From: Anaerolineales bacterium
GTDB taxonomy: Bacteria > Chloroflexota > Anaerolineae > Anaerolineales > Villigracilaceae
Direction of reading: 5' to 3'
DNA length: 64,000 bases
Assembly (NCBI GenBank): GCA_015075725.1
Contig: JABTTV010000001.1
Span: forward strand, 806,001 to 870,000
This document shows, piece after piece, positions 60,512-64,000 of this stretch. Made by a program: the position numbers and the translations under genes. Under the pieces are notes generated by a model. It saw only the letters and a program-made list of their open reading frames with translations, was not told the origin of the DNA and did no database searches. Position 1 is the first letter of the stretch. Each line of letters begins with the position of its first letter.

Positions 60512-61768
60512 ATGGAGATAAACATGGACATAGACCAAGCCAATACCACCGCAGTAAATCGCCTCATGGAAGCGCGACCAATTCTCAAAGCAGTCGCAAC
60601 CGCGCGCGATGTCATCCCTGGGATGAAGGATAACCTGTTCCTGCATGCGGGTCCGCCGATTGAGTGGGCGCGGATGTCGGGTCCGTTGAAAGGCGCGATC
60701 ATCGGCGCGATGCTGTTCGAGGGCGTAGCGGCGTCCGAAGCAGAGGCAACTGCAATGGTGGAAAGAGGCGAAGTCGAATTTGATTCGTGTCATCATCATG
60801 GCGCGGTCGGTCCGATGGCGGGGGTCACCTCCGCTTCGATGAAAGTCTACGTGGTGGAAAATGCCGAGCATGGCAACAAGTCGTTTTCGAATTTGAATGA
60901 AGGCTACGGAAAAGTTTTGCGCTACGGCGCGTACAGCGATGAGGTGTTGAAGAAACTGTATTGGATGAACGATGTGCTGGGCGTCGCGCTGGCGGATGCG
61001 CTGGCGGCGTCGAATGGCGTTGATATGCGCGCGCTGATGAGTGAGGCTCTGCACATGGGCGACGAAGGACATAACCGCAACAAGGCGGGGTCGCTGTTGT
61101 ATTTGAAGTTGATCTCACCGTTGATCGCAAAGACGATGAAGGATAGCGCGGCGATGTCTGAGGTGTTGCAGTTCATCGGCGACAACGCGTTGAGCGTGTT
61201 GAACCCCGTGATGGCGGCGTGCAAAGCGATGACCGACGCGGCACATGGCGTGGAGGGCTCGACGATTGTCACCACAATGGCGCGCAACGGCACGGACTTT
61301 GGAATCAGAGTCAGCGGACTCGGCGAGAAGCAATGGTTCACGGCTCCCGCCGAAATTCCAGTGGGTCTGTTCTTCTCGGGCTTTTCCCAAGCGGACGCCA
61401 ATCCCGACATCGGCGACAGCGCCATCACTGAAACCGCAGGCATCGGTGGATTCGCCATGGCGACTGCGCCCGCGATTGTCACGTTCGTCGGTGGCACGCC
61501 GAAAGATGCGATGAATGCGACGCTTGAAATGTATGAGATCACATTTGCCGAAAGCAAATACTTTACGATGCCATCACTTGATTTCCGCGGCACACCGACG
61601 GGCATTGATATTCGCAAAGTTGTTGAGCTTGGAATCACACCGCGCATCAACACAGGCATTGCGCACAAGAATGCAGGTGTGGGTCAGGTGGGAGCGGGGT
61701 TGGTGAGACCGCCGCTGGCTATTTTTGAGGAGGCGTTGGTGGCGTTTGCAGAGAAATACAAAATCTGA
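60512..61768 (+). CDS. DUF1116 family protein (YlbE/AllG-like)
   Basis: 418 residues (the N-terminal Met-Glu-Ile-Asn may be trimmed to ATG 60524). Family marks: GAIIGAMLFEGVA, FDSCHHHGAVGPMAGVTSASMKVYVVENA, SEALHMGDEGHNRNKAG, PEIP-like APAEIPVGLFFSGF, and GVGQVGAGLVRPPLAIFEEAL at the end. The E. coli homolog is encoded next to fdrA and is taken to be another subunit of the carbamoyl-transfer complex. The third partner (DUF2877/AllH) and carbamate kinase are not in this window. Confidence 0.92.
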   Translation: MEINMDIDQANTTAVNRLMEARPILKAVATARDVIPGMKDNLFLHAGPPIEWARMSGPLKGAIIGAMLFEGVAASEAEATAMVERGEVEFDSCHHHGAVGPMAGVTSASMKVYVVENAEHGNKSFSNLNEGYGKVLRYGAYSDEVLKKLYWMNDVLGVALADALAASNGVDMRALMSEALHMGDEGHNRNKAGSLLYLKLISPLIAKTMKDSAAMSEVLQFIGDNALSVLNPVMAACKAMTDAAHGVEGSTIVTTMARNGTDFGIRVSGLGEKQWFTAPAEIPVGLFFSGFSQADANPDIGDSAITETAGIGGFAMATAPAIVTFVGGTPKDAMNATLEMYEITFAESKYFTMPSLDFRGTPTGIDIRKVVELGITPRINTGIAHKNAGVGQVGAGLVRPPLAIFEEALVAFAEKYKI

Positions 61769-61793
61769 GAATTAGTGAATTGGAGAATTTCGT

Positions 61794-62300
61794 ATGCCGA
61801 CTTCTTTAGAGGATGTCAGAGTCTTGAAGAGCGCTGAGCAAGTGGCTGACGCGATCTACAAAGTTGCTCATGGATGGAACGATTTCGCCAAAGATGTTGT
61901 GGGCAAGCAAATTGCTCGCGCCGCTGATTCTGTTGGAGCGAATATCGCCGAGTCATTTGGGCGGTATCATTTTGGGGAGAAAATCCAGTTTCTGTATTAT
62001 GCTCGTGGAAGTGTATTCGAGACCAAGTACTGGCTCAATCGAGCCTCTGCTCGTGAACTGATGTCTTCTGCTGATTCTCAAAATTACGTCACCCGTCTAA
62101 CCGACATAGCCCGTCAACTCAATTTGTACATCTCCAGCCTCAAAGGTCAACGCTCTGGTGAAATTACCGTTGCTAAAACCGTAAAAGAAAGTCCCGTCGA
62201 ATATCTTAAATCACGCTCGCCAGACGATTTTCCAGACATCCTTTTTGACGAAACCGACATCGCCTGGCTGGAATCACCGCCCACACTCTCAATTCTCTAA
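61794..62300 (+). CDS. Four-helix-bundle protein (23S rRNA intervening-sequence-protein-like)
   Basis: 168 residues. The first 115 show the pattern of S23/IVP four-helix bundles: LKSAEQVADAIYKVAHGWN, VGKQIARAADSVGANIAESFGRYHFGEKIQFLYYARGSVFETKYWLNRA, TRLTDIARQLNLYI. The C-terminal 50 residues are a variable tail. Such proteins are pentameric and are scattered through genomes with unclear function. Its position inside a catabolic operon, framed by short tandem repeats, suggests a mobile insertion. Confidence 0.85.
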   Translation: MPTSLEDVRVLKSAEQVADAIYKVAHGWNDFAKDVVGKQIARAADSVGANIAESFGRYHFGEKIQFLYYARGSVFETKYWLNRASARELMSSADSQNYVTRLTDIARQLNLYISSLKGQRSGEITVAKTVKESPVEYLKSRSPDDFPDILFDETDIAWLESPPTLSIL

Positions 62301-62318
62301 TCCTCCAATTCTCTTAAT
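62285..62318. repeat. Degenerate octamer repeat after the four-helix-bundle gene
   Basis: Units of the TCTCAATT / CTCTAATC / CTCCAATT / CTCTTAAT type span the stop codon and intergenic gap. Confidence 0.6.
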
Positions 62319-62345
62319 CAACCAACCAAACTAAAGGAGAACCTC

Positions 62346-63125
62346 ATGAAAATCTACGACCTTTCCCAAGACCTGAACGCCGACGCTTCGTTCTGGCCCT
62401 TCTACCCGCCGTTTGAAGTGAAATACATCAAACGCAAAGCGGAGCAGGGAGTGAATGCCCAGTACATTATGACGTCGAATCACATGGGCACGCATTTGGA
62501 TGCGCCCAAACATTTCGTGACTCACGGCAAGACGATTGACCAGATCCCGATCGAGTGGTGCTACGGTCCGGGAGTGATCGTGGATTTGAGCGACATGCTC
62601 GATGACCTGGGCTTGTTTACACCCGAAGACATTGAAAAACGTGTTGAAGTCAAAGACGGCGATATCCTCTTCATTCACACCGGCTGGCACAAATATTCAT
62701 TCTTCAGCCCAACGGGTGATGAAGAACGATATATTCAAAGACACCCGGGTCCGCATTACAGCATCTGCGACTGGCTGTTGAAGAAAAAGATCCACATCTG
62801 GGGCGTGGACATGATCTCCACCGATCACCCGATGAACCTGCCCATCGGTCGCTTCCTCGGCAAAGGCGGATTGGAACATTGGCAGAAGGTCCGCGCGAAG
62901 ACCGAAGCGATCTACGGCGCGGACAAGATGGATGAGCTGTTCCCCGATTCGGCATATCAATTGACCCACAACGCCCTCTTCCCGCACGATTGCATCCACG
63001 TGGAGAATCTCGGCGGCGACATCGGTTTGAAGGAACTGCACAACAAGCGCATCACCCTCGGCGTCTTCCCGTGGAAGTTCAAAGGTGGAGAGGCAGCGTT
63101 TTGTAGGGCGGTGGCGTGGGCATAA
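62346..63125 (+). CDS. Cyclase-family metallohydrolase (kynurenine formamidase/isatin hydrolase fold)
   Basis: 259 residues. The metal-binding signature HxGTHxDxPxH is complete (HMGTHLDAPKH, His46, His50, Asp52, His56). Further family segments are DGDILFIHTGWHKY and the C-terminal NALFPHDCIHVENLGGDIGLKEL. Relatives hydrolyse formamides or open cyclic amides such as isatin with Mn or Zn. In this operon it is a good candidate for the ring-opening step. RBS AAAGGAG lies ahead of ATG. Confidence 0.92.
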   Translation: MKIYDLSQDLNADASFWPFYPPFEVKYIKRKAEQGVNAQYIMTSNHMGTHLDAPKHFVTHGKTIDQIPIEWCYGPGVIVDLSDMLDDLGLFTPEDIEKRVEVKDGDILFIHTGWHKYSFFSPTGDEERYIQRHPGPHYSICDWLLKKKIHIWGVDMISTDHPMNLPIGRFLGKGGLEHWQKVRAKTEAIYGADKMDELFPDSAYQLTHNALFPHDCIHVENLGGDIGLKELHNKRITLGVFPWKFKGGEAAFCRAVAWA

Positions 63126-63134
63126 CAATGACAT

Positions 63135-63228
63135 CGTCATTGCGAGGAGGGCGATAGCCCGACGAAGCAATCCCCGTCACGCGGTTGGAGATTGCTTCGG
63201 GCGGAAAGGCACCGCCCTCGCAATGACG
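63135..63228. repeat. ~100-bp inverted repeat, CGTCATTGCGAGG family (copy 2)
   Basis: Outer ends CGTCATTGCGAGG / CCTCGCAATGACG are inverted; inner GACGAAGCAATC / GATTGCTTCGGGC are imperfectly inverted. It lies between the cyclase and the molybdopterin-subunit gene. Confidence 0.88.
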
Positions 63229-63243
63229 GAGAACTGGAGAATT

Positions 63244-64000
63244 ATGGCAACACGATACTTCGGCGAACGGATCAAACGCAACGAAGACCCGCGTCTGCTT
63301 ACGGGGCAGGGATTGTACGTGGACGACGTGGATTTACCGAACATGCTCCACGCGGCTTTCGTGCGGAGTCCGTATGCGCATGCGCGGATCAACAACATTG
63401 ATGTTTCGCAAGCCTTACAGCGCAAGGGCGTGATTGCCGTTTACACCGCGAACGACCTGGGCGATTACTGGAAGCCTGGTCCGTTGTTGGTTTCGCCGCC
63501 GCCTGTCAAGGACATCGTCTTCAATGAGAAGACGCAGGTTCCGCTTGCGAAGGATAAGGTCAAGTTTGCGGGCGAGCCGATCGTGATGGTGCTGGCGGAG
63601 AGTCGTTACATCGCTGAAGATGCACTGGCTGATATTCAAGTGAACTACGAACCACTCGAGGCGGTCGTGGATTTGGAGAAAGCCCTGCAAGCGGACAGTC
63701 CCATGATCCACGAAGTGATCGGCTCAAACATTGCCGCACATGTTGTGCAGACGAAGGGGGATTATGAATCGGCGAAGAAAGAGGCGGCGCTGGTCATCAA
63801 GCGGCGATTCAGTTACGAGCATGGCTGTGCCGCTGCGATGGAGAATCGCGGCATCGTCGCGGAGTGGGATAAGCGCGCGGGTAGGCTAACTGTCTGGGAT
63901 ACGACTCAGGCTCCCGTCGTGATTCGAAACGGATTGGCTGGGATGCTGGGGTTGTCGGAGCGGCAAGTCCGAGTCATCGCGCCGTTCATCGGCGGCGGAT
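63244..64000 (+). CDS. Molybdenum hydroxylase molybdopterin-binding (large) subunit, CoxL/XdhA type, 5' part
   Basis: 252 complete codons are visible and the gene runs off the right edge. The N-terminal a/b hammerhead domain is clear: MATRYFGERIKRNEDPRLLTGQGLYVDDVDLPNMLHAAFVRSPYAHARI, KVKFAGEPIVMVLAESRYIAEDA, QVNYEPLEAVVDLEKAL. It is followed by the start of the molybdopterin domain (FSYEHGCAAAMENRGIVAEWD, LTVWDTTQAPVVIRNGLAGMLG, VRVIAPFIGGG). The active-site loop that would tell CO dehydrogenases from purine or other hydroxylases lies beyond the window. It sits 5.8 kb from the FAD and iron-sulfur subunit genes. Confidence 0.93.
   Translation, partial: MATRYFGERIKRNEDPRLLTGQGLYVDDVDLPNMLHAAFVRSPYAHARINNIDVSQALQRKGVIAVYTANDLGDYWKPGPLLVSPPPVKDIVFNEKTQVPLAKDKVKFAGEPIVMVLAESRYIAEDALADIQVNYEPLEAVVDLEKALQADSPMIHEVIGSNIAAHVVQTKGDYESAKKEAALVIKRRFSYEHGCAAAMENRGIVAEWDKRAGRLTVWDTTQAPVVIRNGLAGMLGLSERQVRVIAPFIGGG

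Noticed and set aside
54454..64000. Aerobic CO dehydrogenase (cox) operon
   Set aside because: CoxG/M/S/L-type genes are shared by the whole xanthine-oxidase family. The amidase, cyclase, FdrA and NCS2 permease point to an organic heterocycle, and the diagnostic CoxL active-site loop is outside the window.

Overview
The window is one continuous bacterial stretch with dense co-directional operons and little foreign-looking sequence. Gene content suggests an anaerobic or facultative member of the Chloroflexota, probably Anaerolineales. The pointers are a homocysteine methyltransferase/MTHFR fusion, runs of large GT-C-like membrane proteins, an NBR1-Ig/CAP lipoprotein, DUF1800/DUF1501 proteins and many short degenerate tandem repeats. 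This assignment is inferred from protein style; there is no rRNA or tRNA in the window to confirm it.

Layout. 1-285: end of an unknown gene. 297-19869: a plus-strand run that opens with cobalamin-dependent methionine synthase (metH). It continues through five polytopic glycosyltransferase-like proteins, three of them clear paralogs, and the fused homocysteine methyltransferase/methylene-THF reductase. Two more membrane proteins follow, then a nucleotidyltransferase-fold protein and type III pantothenate kinase (coaX), and the run closes at a strong terminator. 20-31.7 kb: assorted single genes (YHYH lipoprotein, EamA transporter, YvlD-like membrane protein, acetyltransferase, ABM-like protein, SAM methyltransferase, aminoglycoside/lincosamide-type nucleotidyltransferase), an ECF sigma/anti-sigma pair, small membrane proteins, and a DUF1800/DUF1501 pair. 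31.8-38.5 kb (minus): a CAP-domain lipoprotein, then a TetR-controlled MacAB-like exporter with two permeases, one ATPase and two lipoprotein adaptors. 38.7-41.8 kb: a duplicated-motif membrane protein, DUF3597, and the ComM/YifB ATPase.

42.2-50.8 kb is a catabolic island resembling the E. coli sgc locus. It has a DeoR-type regulator, two galactitol-type PTS IIB/IIC pairs, an M42 peptidase (SgcX-like), a BtpA-family protein (SgcQ-like), ribulose-phosphate epimerase (SgcE-like), a IIA protein (SgcA-like) and two unrecognised genes. It ends in a small ORF that reads as the N-terminal third of HPr joined in frame to the C-terminal tail of PTS enzyme I, which is best explained as an internal deletion.

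52.4-64 kb appears to be an N-heterocycle or purine/pyrimidine-type catabolic locus. An NCS2 nucleobase permease is divergent from genes for CoxG, XdhC, the FAD and 2Fe-2S subunits of a molybdenum hydroxylase, an amidase, FdrA, DUF1116, a four-helix-bundle protein, a cyclase-family metallohydrolase and the start of the molybdopterin subunit, which runs off the right edge. FdrA and DUF1116 are related to E. coli subunits linked to carbamoyl transfer in allantoin breakdown, so a ring hydroxylation, ring opening and carbamoyl-phosphate recovery pathway is plausible.

Across the window, degenerate 7-8 bp tandem repeats lie both between genes and inside coding sequences at linker positions, and are densest in the 56-63 kb catabolic locus. 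Roughly 100-bp palindromic repeats also recur.
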